NCBI GenBank assembly: GCA_009773165.1
Contig: WOUZ01000007.1
Location: 151,539-215,538, forward strand
Length of the DNA stretch: 64,000 nt
Origin: Bacteroidota bacterium
GTDB lineage: Bacteria > Bacteroidota > Bacteroidia > Bacteroidales > F082
Direction of reading: 5' to 3'
The notes under the pieces were generated by a model. It was not told the DNA's origin. It ran no database searches and saw only the letters and a program-made list of their open reading frames with translations. A program made the translations under genes and the position numbers. The stretch's first letter is position 1. Every line of letters begins with the position of its first letter. Below, piece after piece: positions 44,961 through 52,964 of the stretch.

Positions 44961-45003
44961 GTCACATATATTTATTTACCAACACTTTGTAAATTATCAA
45001 AAG

Positions 45004-45543
45004 TTATTTTACATTAAACTTCAGCATCTTTTGCCGTAGCCACTCAAACACAACAACGGCTACCGCATGTGTAACATTCAATGAACGGGTTGGTCCGGGA
45101 ACAGGTATGTAAACACAATAATCCATTTGAGATATCAGTTCATCCCGCATCCCTTTTCCTTCATTTCCAGCGAAAAAAACAACATTATCAGGTAATTCTG
45201 TGGTAAAAAGATTCAACGCATCTCTTGTGGTTTCAATGCCAATTTTCGTATAACCAGCCGGAATATGCTGAATGATAGCATCATCAGACACAAAAGACCA
45301 GGGGATATTGCCGAAACTGCTTGCTGCTGCCCGTTTTAACCGAATCATGCGCATTGCCGTTGAATCTCCAATAAAAAGCATCTCAGCTGCACCAATATTG
45401 TCAGCCAAACGAATCAGTGCTCCGGCATTTTCAGGGTTTCTCAACTGGTCGGCCACCAGAATAGGTTTCTTACAAAACTGATAAAGCGATTCAAAGCCTT
45501 TGTCTGCGAATAGCTCGTTCGATTTAATATACTCAGTTTGCAT
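45004..45543 (-). CDS. TrmH/SpoU-family RNA methyltransferase
   Basis: A SPOUT methyltransferase that probably 2'-O-methylates tRNA or rRNA with S-adenosylmethionine. The three family motifs are visible: NPENAGALIRLAD, FFAGNEGKGM, and VPGPTRSLNVTHAVAVV at the knotted C-terminus. From the ATG at 45543 it has 179 residues and lacks the extra N-terminal substrate domain of RlmB. The TTG at 45564 lies within a terminator hairpin and is rejected. The target nucleotide is unknown. Confidence 0.9.
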   Translation of the reverse strand: MQTEYIKSNELFADKGFESLYQFCKKPILVADQLRNPENAGALIRLADNIGAAEMLFIGDSTAMRMIRLKRAAASSFGNIPWSFVSDDAIIQHIPAGYTKIGIETTRDALNLFTTELPDNVVFFAGNEGKGMRDELISQMDYCVYIPVPGPTRSLNVTHAVAVVVFEWLRQKMLKFNVK

Positions 45544-45562
45544 TTTAATTCGTTTGATATAC

Positions 45563-45590
45563 AAAAGCCGACTTTTGCAAGCCGGCCTCT
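45563..45590 (-). terminator. Terminator downstream of the four-helix membrane protein gene
   Basis: On the minus strand GCCGGCTT, loop GCAA, AAGTCGGC form an 8-bp stem with one G-U pair, followed by TTTTG. The plus-strand coordinates of the stem are 45567-45586. It closes the transcript of the gene ending at 45717. Part of its sequence recurs in the hairpin at 47516-47544. Confidence 0.75.
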
Positions 45591-45716
45591 GTTTAGATTG
45601 TAATTCATTCGTGTCCGGTATGATTTTCCTCGCCTATCTGCATTATTATCAGCCTATAGCTTATCGCGGAGTCGTGAATAGATGGATATACCGGAAGCTT
45701 ATTTCTGTAAGTCTTG

Positions 45717-46175
45717 TTACATGGATAGTTTAACAGCAACTAATGGTGCTATGATTACAACCTGAATGATTAAGAGCACCACGCAAGCAACCATAGCTGT
45801 TATTGATGCTGCCCAAATCGCCGTCACAGCAAGTAATAAGCTTAAAACAAGGCTCATACGATAGATCAGGATATGTGTCTTGTTGGAATAATATGGCTTG
45901 ATACCTTCCAATAGCGTTTCTCCATTTTTATCCCTGTAATCCGGCTTTTTGATATCCTTCTTTATGATAAAATAAAAAGTACTCGCCAGAGATACCAAGG
46001 TGAAAATCGAAAAGATGATAATCGAAATGAGGATCACCGAAAAAGGGCCATTGCCTTCCCAGATACCTAAAAGCATTGCGAAATTGAAAATTGTAGAAAA
46101 AATACCATTCAGTATCATTCTTTTCCTGTAACTCATGCCCATAAAGGCATTAAAAAACTTTGAAATGATTTTCAT
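45717..46175 (-). CDS. Hypothetical four-helix membrane protein
   Basis: From the ATG at 46175 the protein has 152 residues. Hydrophobicity shows about four membrane helices (around 18-37, 42-65, 98-115 and 120-145), with a polar loop between the second and third (KKDIKKPDYRDKNGETLLEG). I recognise no family. An earlier TTG at 46193 is less likely. It is followed by a clear terminator and preceded by a lipoprotein gene of unknown function in the same direction, 93 bp away. Confidence 0.65.
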   Translation of the reverse strand: MKIISKFFNAFMGMSYRKRMILNGIFSTIFNFAMLLGIWEGNGPFSVILISIIIFSIFTLVSLASTFYFIIKKDIKKPDYRDKNGETLLEGIKPYYSNKTHILIYRMSLVLSLLLAVTAIWAASITAMVACVVLLIIQVVIIAPLVAVKLSM

Positions 46176-46268
46176 AACAATTAATTTAATCAAATTATAG
46201 CAATAACATTTAATTTAAAATTACTTTAATCTACAATGCTTTAAGATTTATACAGAGCTGATAATTTC

Positions 46269-47216
46269 TTAAGCATACTCAATAACCATCGACCTATTAG
46301 AAATTCTCAATAATTTGCTTTTGGTATAAAATGGACTAGGATTGAAATTATTATATAAAGCTAATTCCCAACAACCTCCAAGAATACTTCCACCTAAAGC
46401 ACCGCCAATAGCACCAACAACAGTACCAACTACAAGAGATGCTCCTGCCGCAGGAGGAGCCCAAACAAGGGCTGTGGCAACTGCGCCACCTCCTTGGGCT
46501 CCACCAATAGCCCCAGCCATCAGACCGCTTAATATTCCAGTAAGACATTTTCCTGTAGCCCGGCTCTGAGGAGCTTTCATGTTCCAAGTCGCTAACCAAC
46601 CGTCAAAAGACCTTATTATCGTTTTTCTCATCATAACCAATGCAGATAATAATTGAACTTTCTCATCATAAGGTTTATTAGTTAAATTAAAAACGGTATT
46701 AATTGTTCCATCAATATTAGGAAGCACATAAAAATTCATAAAATACCCTTCAGGAAGATTTGGAATAAGGTATTCCCAATCTAAAATACTCAGATGCTGT
46801 TGAACTTGATTTACATAATCTAACTGCCATGCATTCAATTGATTTGGGAGACTGTTAGTACTATGAACCACATAGTAAGAATCAAATTCAGAAAGAAATT
46901 GTGTTTTCTGGTTTAAAGGAACATACGCATTAGCATAATTATTAACCACAGAATACCAATCATTCTCAGTCCATAAAGCAAAATTTCCATCGTAACCTTG
47001 GCTAATAGCATAATCAGTCAAGTCATCGAATGTAGAAAACATTGCATCTGCGTAGTAATAATAATCTTCTAAAGTGCGCTCTTCTTCAGCCTCTATTGGT
47101 TTTCCTTTTAAAGAAAATTCTTTTCTCTCTTCAGGTTGACTACTTTGTGAATCTTTTTTACAACTTACAATACCAAGTAAGAGGAAAATGGTTAAAAAAA
47201 ATAATTTTGTTTTCAT
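46269..47216 (-). CDS. Lipoprotein with C-terminal glycine-zipper segment, unknown function
   Basis: The lipobox GIVSC (Cys19) follows a hydrophobic signal. About 190 polar residues rich in Tyr, Asn and Asp come next (LEDYYYYADAMFSTFDDL). At about 222-282 there is a Gly/Ala-rich hydrophobic stretch (GILSGLMAGAIGGAQGGG, then VVGTVVGAIGGALGGSILGG) with GxxxG repeats able to form a membrane hairpin. The last 25 residues are polar. Such zippers occur in membrane-active peptides and in some outer-membrane lipoproteins. No family is recognised. The surroundings are very AT-rich. A toxin-like or membrane-scaffold role is speculation. Confidence 0.7.
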   Translation of the reverse strand: MKTKLFFLTIFLLLGIVSCKKDSQSSQPEERKEFSLKGKPIEAEEERTLEDYYYYADAMFSTFDDLTDYAISQGYDGNFALWTENDWYSVVNNYANAYVPLNQKTQFLSEFDSYYVVHSTNSLPNQLNAWQLDYVNQVQQHLSILDWEYLIPNLPEGYFMNFYVLPNIDGTINTVFNLTNKPYDEKVQLLSALVMMRKTIIRSFDGWLATWNMKAPQSRATGKCLTGILSGLMAGAIGGAQGGGAVATALVWAPPAAGASLVVGTVVGAIGGALGGSILGGCWELALYNNFNPSPFYTKSKLLRISNRSMVIEYA

Positions 47217-47511
47217 AATAAATTAGATAAAATTAATAAATTGTTTGTTTATAATATGAAAGATTCATATTTTCATTAATTGATAAAGTCAGAAGCACTG
47301 CCTTGAACTTTAATATAGCAATATTAAGAATAATCTCTTATTTGTATAAAAATATTACGAAATTAACATTATTTAACGTTAGATGGATTGTCAAGATAAA
47401 ATAGACCATTAAATATTTTGAAAAAGATAGGTTAACCTTAATACTGATTTAAAATAAAAAACCAAAAAAGTTTTATTATCTAGTTTCGTTGTTTATATAA
47501 ACCAAAAGTAA
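47217..47511. other. AT-rich intergenic region
   Basis: About 295 bp of strongly AT-rich DNA upstream of the glycine-zipper lipoprotein. No reading frame, tRNA or exact promoter box was found. It ends at the terminator of the T9SS protein gene. Confidence 0.4.
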
Positions 47512-47544
47512 AAAATTGAGGCCGGCTTTTCAAGCCGGCCTCAA
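47512..47544 (-). terminator. Terminator of the duplicated T9SS protein gene
   Basis: TTGAGGCCGGCTT (47516-47528), loop TTC, AAGCCGGCCTCAA (47532-47544) make a perfect 13-bp stem. On the minus strand it is followed by a T run. It lies 24 bp past the stop at 47568. It shares AAGCCGGCCTC with the terminator near 45579-45589. Confidence 0.9.
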
Positions 47545-47567
47545 GCATATTTTCAAAACAATGATTC

Positions 47568-50024
47568 TTAGTCAACCATCAGTTTTTGGTTAGCTGTTCC
47601 ATTGGCTGTTTCAACGCGAACGATGTACATACCTGCATTAAACTGACTGATGTCCATTTTAAATTCCTGCTGACCAACAATACCAGAATAAACGAGTTGA
47701 CCCAAATTATTGGTGATGCTCACCATTTTAATTTCGGTATTAGCTTTCAGATTCAAAACACTGTTGGCAGGATTTGGATAAATTGAAACATAAGCTTGCT
47801 CGCCTGTTTCATTTACTCCAACCAAAACAGTGATCCAAACGCTTACGTTAACAAGTTCGTTTGTATAATCATTGCTTCTGATATGCAATTTACCTTTGTA
47901 AACAGTTAATGGAGCTAAACCTGCGGCATTGATTCCAACAGCGATGTTGGCAACCTGTCCGGCTGTAAGTTCACCGTTTGTAGGTGTTGCTGACAACCAA
48001 ACATTTCCGGCATCACCTGTGAGGACGGCACGGATGTTCCAGTTTCCATCTGAAGAAGAAACAGTCCAACCTGGCCCAAAAGAAATGTAATGACCATCGG
48101 GATGTTGCTCAACAGCGCCATCAACACCCATTGGATACAACCCTGCTGGTTGATCGAACCAACATCCAACCCACAATTCTTTACCACTGACGTAGAGTGG
48201 TGTAGATAGGGTTATTGTATTCCAGCCTGGTAGCGGATCAAAAACCTGTTCAACGAGCAAAGCGCCCGGACCGGGAACGTTGACCGACCCCATATCATAT
48301 ACTTGTAACTTGTGAGCATTAGCACTTTCATAAATAAAAACTTCAACTGAAGTTAAATACATTCCATTATACTGGGCTATCATTGAAGCCGGGAAACGAA
48401 CAGCAGCACGCCATTGTGCACCATTTGTCATTCCAACACCCCCAGCGTTTTCTTCATCATAATGTAACGTAACAACATCGCGATTTACGTTTGCTAAAGC
48501 AACATTTAGTGGTAATGGGTTATAATCCAGAATACCATCAACTTTTCCGGTTGTGCCAGAAGGAACAAGACCTGAAGGTTGATTTGCTGCTGTTGGCATA
48601 TCAAATGATTTGGCAATGTCGAATACCAATGTTCCTTCACCGGTATTGGTGATAGGCAGGTTTTGTGAAAAGACATTTCCTTCCTGAATTGTTGTGATGA
48701 TTGGTGAAGTGGAAACACCGATAGCAGGATCCTGAGCACCTTCAACAAGTGCAGCATAAACTACATTATCAAAATAATAAGTTGGAGTCATTCCGGCAGT
48801 TGAACCTGCATAGAAGTTTACACCACCTAATTGTTTTGTTCCTGGCTCACCCTGAGCTTGAAGGCTGTATTGCCATTCATAAATCAGAGCATCATCGAAA
48901 TAAACTTGTGCTAAGTCATTATCAAGATCGATAACATTATCAACATGGAACCATGCACCCTGAGTGTAGGTGAATGTTGCAGCGTTGTTGCCACCGGCAT
49001 GCATATAACCAGTTCCGTTGTTGTCGAAATAAATCTCAAATGCCCATTCATTACCTGGGGCTTCAAAGTGTTGGAAATTGAAATATCCAGCCAAGCCTGT
49101 TGGAACAAAATAATCCCATGCAACTAAATATTTACCTGAAGTTTTGTTTCCTAGCTTAAGAACAAGGTCATTCGTGCCTGAAACTTTAACTGAATTAGGA
49201 GCTGTCTCAGCAAAAGCAGTTGAAAAAACTGCATCTTCAGCAGTTCCCGGAGCATTTGACCATGTTGTAAAGAATTCAGGAACTGTTACTGCTACAAAAG
49301 CACCAGCTGTGTAAGCGTCAAAATCGTCAGCATAGATAAACTGTTCAGTAATAGCAGTATACTCAATATCATCGAGGAAATACTTTGGTGTCATACCAGC
49401 TGTGGAGCCTGCATAAAAGTTAACTCCACCAAGTTGTTTGGTTCCAGGTTCACCTTGAGCCTGTAGGCTATACTGCCATTCATGTATCATAACACCATTA
49501 AAATATACCTGCGCCCAGTCAGCATCCAGGTCGATGAAGTTTTCAACAGTAAACCATTGATTGTTGGTATAGGTAAATGTTGCAGCATTGTTTCCACCTG
49601 CATGCATATAACCTGTTCCATTGTTGTCGAAATACACTTCGAAAGCCCATTCATTACCTGGAGCTTCAAAATGTTGGAAGTTGTAATATCCGGCAAAACC
49701 GGTGGGAATTAGCATCTCCCATGAAACATGGTAAATTCCGGAGGTTTTGTTTCCAAGCTTAAGAACGTTGTCATTCGTGCCTGAAATCATTGCAGACATA
49801 ACACCGGTTGAAGCAAATTCAGTAGAAAAAACTCCATCTTCTGCACCACCGGGTGCATTCGACCAGGTTGTCCAATAATCAGGGATCGACTGAGCGATAT
49901 GTGCTCCAGCTGTGTAGCTTTCAAAGTCGTCAGCATAAACGACTTCACGGTTGTTCTGAGCATTGGCAACAAGTCCGAAAAAAGAAAGTGCCATTGCTAA
50001 CATCATAAAAGTAAATTTTCTCAT
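47568..50024 (-). CDS. Secreted T9SS protein with a 201-residue tandem duplication
   Basis: A signal peptide (about 1-22, ending ANA-Q) precedes two near-identical beta-rich modules (about 28-228 and 229-425; YADDFESYTAG and YADDFDAYTAG mark equivalent positions Tyr30 and Tyr231). Each resembles a jelly-roll, concanavalin-like fold (FQHFEAPGNEWAFEVYFDNN in the first). A third region (about 435-735) begins with a DUF1573-like or Ig-like segment (ITNTGEGTLVFDI) and continues with further beta-rich sequence. A T9SS type A sorting domain (about 740-818, YVSIYPNPANSVL) ends it. The binding target is unknown; a glycan or adhesion role is inferred. A TACTTTTG box on the minus strand (50063-50070) is a likely -7 element. 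Confidence 0.83.
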   Translation of the reverse strand: MRKFTFMMLAMALSFFGLVANAQNNREVVYADDFESYTAGAHIAQSIPDYWTTWSNAPGGAEDGVFSTEFASTGVMSAMISGTNDNVLKLGNKTSGIYHVSWEMLIPTGFAGYYNFQHFEAPGNEWAFEVYFDNNGTGYMHAGGNNAATFTYTNNQWFTVENFIDLDADWAQVYFNGVMIHEWQYSLQAQGEPGTKQLGGVNFYAGSTAGMTPKYFLDDIEYTAITEQFIYADDFDAYTAGAFVAVTVPEFFTTWSNAPGTAEDAVFSTAFAETAPNSVKVSGTNDLVLKLGNKTSGKYLVAWDYFVPTGLAGYFNFQHFEAPGNEWAFEIYFDNNGTGYMHAGGNNAATFTYTQGAWFHVDNVIDLDNDLAQVYFDDALIYEWQYSLQAQGEPGTKQLGGVNFYAGSTAGMTPTYYFDNVVYAALVEGAQDPAIGVSTSPIITTIQEGNVFSQNLPITNTGEGTLVFDIAKSFDMPTAANQPSGLVPSGTTGKVDGILDYNPLPLNVALANVNRDVVTLHYDEENAGGVGMTNGAQWRAAVRFPASMIAQYNGMYLTSVEVFIYESANAHKLQVYDMGSVNVPGPGALLVEQVFDPLPGWNTITLSTPLYVSGKELWVGCWFDQPAGLYPMGVDGAVEQHPDGHYISFGPGWTVSSSDGNWNIRAVLTGDAGNVWLSATPTNGELTAGQVANIAVGINAAGLAPLTVYKGKLHIRSNDYTNELVNVSVWITVLVGVNETGEQAYVSIYPNPANSVLNLKANTEIKMVSITNNLGQLVYSGIVGQQEFKMDISQFNAGMYIVRVETANGTANQKLMVD
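48744..49340 (-). repeat. Second copy of the intragenic tandem duplication
   Basis: This copy encodes about residues 229-425. It aligns with the first copy at a period of 603 bp, including shared DNA stretches (for example around 48830-48880 against 49435-49485). Boundaries are approximate. Confidence 0.8.
49341..49943 (-). repeat. First copy of the intragenic tandem duplication
   Basis: This copy encodes about residues 28-228. Equivalent codons for the YADDF motif lie at 49935-49937 and 49332-49334, giving the 603-bp period. Similarity remains high at DNA level, pointing to a fairly recent or gene-converted duplication. Confidence 0.8.
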
Positions 50025-50062
50025 AAGATAAATTTTTGGTTAATTAATCAAGTTGATAAAGG

Positions 50063-50070
50063 CAAAAGTA
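50063..50070 (-). promoter_or_regulatory. Candidate -7 box of the duplicated T9SS protein gene
   Basis: The complement reads TACTTTTG, 39 nt upstream of the ATG at 50024. No -33 TTG was found at the usual distance. Confidence 0.4.
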
Positions 50071-50114
50071 ACGAATTTGATAGTTAATGTTGCTACTTTT
50101 TTTAAAAAAAGATT

Positions 50115-51056
50115 TTATTTCATCGTCCATTTTTTTCCCTGGAACGTGTCTCGTTCTACAAAACGATCTTCAATCATCTGCAAAACAACATCATAGCGTA
50201 AGTTTTCCCAAGGTGGCGTCACCAAATATCGGGGAGGCACTTCACCTGCAAAACGTTCAATTACGATGTCGGGTCTCAATAATTCACAAAAATCAACAAT
50301 AAAATCGATGTATTCACCGAGTGAAAAAAGATCAAAATCTTGCGGTTGAAGTTTAAATTCATCAGCCATTTGGGTGTTTTTAAAAATCTGAAGTTGATGA
50401 AACTTGACAGTTGTTAATGGTAGTTCAGAAATTATTTTTGCTGAATCCAGCATCATCTCCCTTGTTTCACCCGGCAAGCCAAAAATGAAATGCCCACCGC
50501 AAGGAATTCCTGCGTCATGAGTCATAGTGATAGCTATACTTGCTTCTCTAAAGGAATGACCTCTGTTAACGCGCTGCAGCGTAGCGTCATACACACTTTC
50601 AATCCCATATTCAAGCATGATATAGGCGTTTGCTTTCAGTTCGTTCAAATAATCAAGTTTTGGCTGATCAATTGTATCCGGACGCGTTCCAATGACAAGA
50701 CCTACGACCAAAGGGTGCGATAATGCCTCTTCATACAAAGGTTTTAAATCATTCAGAGGTTTGTAGGTATTTGAGTAAGCCTGAAAATAGACCAGAAACT
50801 GTTTCGCTCTTCGGTAGCGCTTACGGTGAAACTCGATCCCCTCTTCAATTTGTTGTGTAATAGACTTTTTTGATTCGCAGTAAGATGGATTGAAAGCATT
50901 GTTATCACAAAATGTGCATCCGCCCATACCTTTAGTTCCATCGCGGTTGGGGCATGTAAAACCGGCGTCAACACTTATTTTCTGAACCCTTCCACCAAAA
51001 ATATTCTTGAAATAGTCTGAGTAGCTTTTATATGGCTTTTGACTTGAATCCATCAT
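50115..51056 (-). CDS. TIGR01212-type radical SAM protein (YhcC-like)
   Basis: A 313-residue radical SAM enzyme. The [4Fe-4S] ligands are Cys35, Cys47 and Cys50, in the spaced pattern CPNRDG...GCTFC typical of the YhcC/TIGR01212 group rather than the simple CxxxCxxC. Later segments LEYGIESVYD and CGGHFIFGLPGETREMM fit the SAM barrel. Function in this family is not firmly known; a link to RNA or cofactor modification is only a guess. Two consecutive ATG codons could serve as start. Confidence 0.9.
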   Translation of the reverse strand: MMDSSQKPYKSYSDYFKNIFGGRVQKISVDAGFTCPNRDGTKGMGGCTFCDNNAFNPSYCESKKSITQQIEEGIEFHRKRYRRAKQFLVYFQAYSNTYKPLNDLKPLYEEALSHPLVVGLVIGTRPDTIDQPKLDYLNELKANAYIMLEYGIESVYDATLQRVNRGHSFREASIAITMTHDAGIPCGGHFIFGLPGETREMMLDSAKIISELPLTTVKFHQLQIFKNTQMADEFKLQPQDFDLFSLGEYIDFIVDFCELLRPDIVIERFAGEVPPRYLVTPPWENLRYDVVLQMIEDRFVERDTFQGKKWTMK

Positions 51057-51076
51057 TTTTTCAAAATCTTAATTTT

Positions 51077-51109
51077 AAAAAAAACAGGCCAGAAAACCCT
51101 TCTGACCTG
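51077..51109 (-). terminator. Terminator downstream of the POT transporter gene
   Basis: On the minus strand CAGGTCAGAA and TTCTGGCCTG pair over 10 bp (one G-U) around a 5-nt loop, followed by a run of eight T. It lies 121 bp past the stop at 51230 and just ahead of the YhcC-like gene. Confidence 0.8.
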
Positions 51110-51229
51110 CTCCAAATATCATTTACAGATGATAAATTCTATAACTTTTTTGACTGTCTGTTTTTTCATCAATTAAATATTAAACTCCAAAAAAGAAACG
51201 AAACAGCCTTGTCAGTATTGGTTTAAACT

Positions 51230-52723
51230 TTATTTAGCTACTCTTTCAAGCCATTTTACCATAGCAAACATTGCAATCATCGAAAGCAAACAAACAACAA
51301 TGAAAGCAGTCCATGTTACTGATATTGAAATACTTTCATACATCATAGCACCTAGGAAAAGAGATCCGTTACCAACTGCAGTTGCAGTAAGCCAACCGCC
51401 CTGCATCAATCCCTGAAGATGTGCAGGAGCAACTTTCGAAACAAAAGACAACCCGAGAGGTGAAATAAAGAGTTCGGCTACTGTTAAAATAAAATAAACA
51501 AAGAACAAAAGCCATGGAGTAATACGTTGAGCATCAGGTAAACCACCCATTTCCTGCACATCTTTAAACAATGGCACTGAAAGCGAACCTAAAGCCATCA
51601 CCACAAAAGCAAGGGCTGCGATTCCCATACCAATAGCAATCTTTTTCGGTGTGGAAGGCTCAATACCTTTTTTAGCCAGGAAGGAAAATATGGCTATAAC
51701 CAATGGAGTGAGAAATACAACGAGGAATGGGTTAATAGATTGGAATATTTCCACTGAAGGGAAGATTCCACCAAGTAAGGTGTAGTCTTTTGCAAACATT
51801 GTGAGCGTTAAACCGTTCTGATGGAATGAGAACCAGAAAAATATAACAACGCCAAACACAGCAAAAAGGGCCAGAATTCTCTGTTTGATCTCTTTTGCAT
51901 CCTGCATAGCTTCTTCTTTGGATACTATTGGCCTTGCCTTAGTATTTGGGTCAGGAAGTGTACGTTTGGTCAACAAGAAAATAGCCAGTGAAATGAGCAT
52001 AGCCACAACAGCAGTTAAAAACGCATAATGGAAACCCGTATTAAAAGCATCTAAATAATTAGCTGCAAAATCGCTTAGGTTTGCAGGAACAACATCCTTC
52101 GAAACATGAGCTGCCAGTTCAGTAAACCTTCCATTAACAACCTCATCCGACATCTTTCTGTCGAGGTATTGATGACACATCCCAGGTAGTTCAGCGTTGT
52201 ATGAAAAACCTTGCATTGATACAAAGGTGTTACGTACCCATGTTGCAAGGAAAGGGGCAAACATTGCACCAACATTGATAAACATATAAAAAATCTGGAA
52301 ACCGGAATCTCTTTTATTCCTGAACTCGTCGTTGTCATACATCTGGCCAACAACAGCCTGCAAATTTCCTTTGAAAAGACCGTTACCAAAAGCTATCACC
52401 AACAAAGCTGCAAGGGCAATATACTTAGTAGTGATGAGTGATGGCATGGAGAGTAAAACATAACCAGCCGACATAATCAGGAGTCCGGCAATGATTGTGC
52501 CCTTGTAATTACGGGTTTTATCGGCAATAAACCCTCCAACAAGCGCCAACACATAGATTGATGCATAGAAAATTGAATAGAGTTTTCCTGCCTCGGTACC
52601 TGTAATGTTGAACTTCGACATTAAGAACAGGGTAAGAATCGCCATCATGGTATAAAAACCAAAACGTTCGCCCATGTTTGCAAGTGCAGCTGAAAGCAGT
52701 CCTTTGGGGTGTCCTTTAATCAT
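51230..52723 (-). CDS. POT-family proton-dependent oligopeptide transporter
   Basis: An inner-membrane major facilitator with about 12 to 14 helices. The first helix carries NMGERFGFYTMMAIL, the E-x-x-E-R-like signature of proton/peptide symporters (here with Gly-Glu-Arg). The YVLALVGGFIADK segment after helix 2 fits the MFS loop. The 497 residues include an unusually long loop (about 170-225) with few hydrophobic residues. It imports di- or tripeptides by family; the substrate is not proven. A strong promoter precedes it and a terminator follows. Confidence 0.9.
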   Translation of the reverse strand: MIKGHPKGLLSAALANMGERFGFYTMMAILTLFLMSKFNITGTEAGKLYSIFYASIYVLALVGGFIADKTRNYKGTIIAGLLIMSAGYVLLSMPSLITTKYIALAALLVIAFGNGLFKGNLQAVVGQMYDNDEFRNKRDSGFQIFYMFINVGAMFAPFLATWVRNTFVSMQGFSYNAELPGMCHQYLDRKMSDEVVNGRFTELAAHVSKDVVPANLSDFAANYLDAFNTGFHYAFLTAVVAMLISLAIFLLTKRTLPDPNTKARPIVSKEEAMQDAKEIKQRILALFAVFGVVIFFWFSFHQNGLTLTMFAKDYTLLGGIFPSVEIFQSINPFLVVFLTPLVIAIFSFLAKKGIEPSTPKKIAIGMGIAALAFVVMALGSLSVPLFKDVQEMGGLPDAQRITPWLLFFVYFILTVAELFISPLGLSFVSKVAPAHLQGLMQGGWLTATAVGNGSLFLGAMMYESISISVTWTAFIVVCLLSMIAMFAMVKWLERVAK

Positions 52724-52782
52724 AAAAGAAATGTGTTAAGTTAATAATGTGATATACGTCAATTTATATTAAGATTCGTGAG

Positions 52783-52812
52783 CAAATTTAAAAAAAAAAA
52801 GCAGTTTAACAA
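52783..52812 (-). promoter_or_regulatory. Promoter of the POT transporter gene
   Basis: On the minus strand TTG (complement of 52810-52812), 19 nt, TAAATTTG (complement of 52783-52790). This is one of the best -33/-7 matches in the window. The leader would be about 55 nt. Confidence 0.65.
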
Positions 52813-52921
52813 GTTTATTCGTTACTTACCGTTCAATTCAAAATCAGGCTTATAACCATAATTGAGCCAAACGTTTTAAGGATCACCCCACAAGGGAAGA
52901 AACTGGCAACAATTTTTTTGC

Positions 52922-52929
52922 TACTTTTG
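52922..52929 (+). promoter_or_regulatory. Candidate -7 box of valS
   Basis: TACTTTTG fits TAnnTTTG. Transcription would begin near 52936, so the frame start at 52938 (TTG) is too early and the ATG at 52965 is preferred. Confidence 0.5.
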
Positions 52930-52964
52930 CGCCCTTATTGCAATACCTTAATTCAATTTCATTT

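Noticed and set aside
46351..46599. Cys/Trp-rich minus-strand frame inside the glycine-zipper lipoprotein gene
   Set aside because: It is an alternative reading of the same glycine codon repeats, with no signal or family features.
48744..49943. Possible CRISPR-like or mobile repeat
   Set aside because: The repeat is an in-frame 603-bp protein module duplication, not a short spaced array or element with terminal repeats.
50096..50111. Perfect palindrome of seven T then seven A bounded by C and G
   Set aside because: A homopolymer palindrome in AT-rich DNA is expected by chance and has no loop or GC stem.
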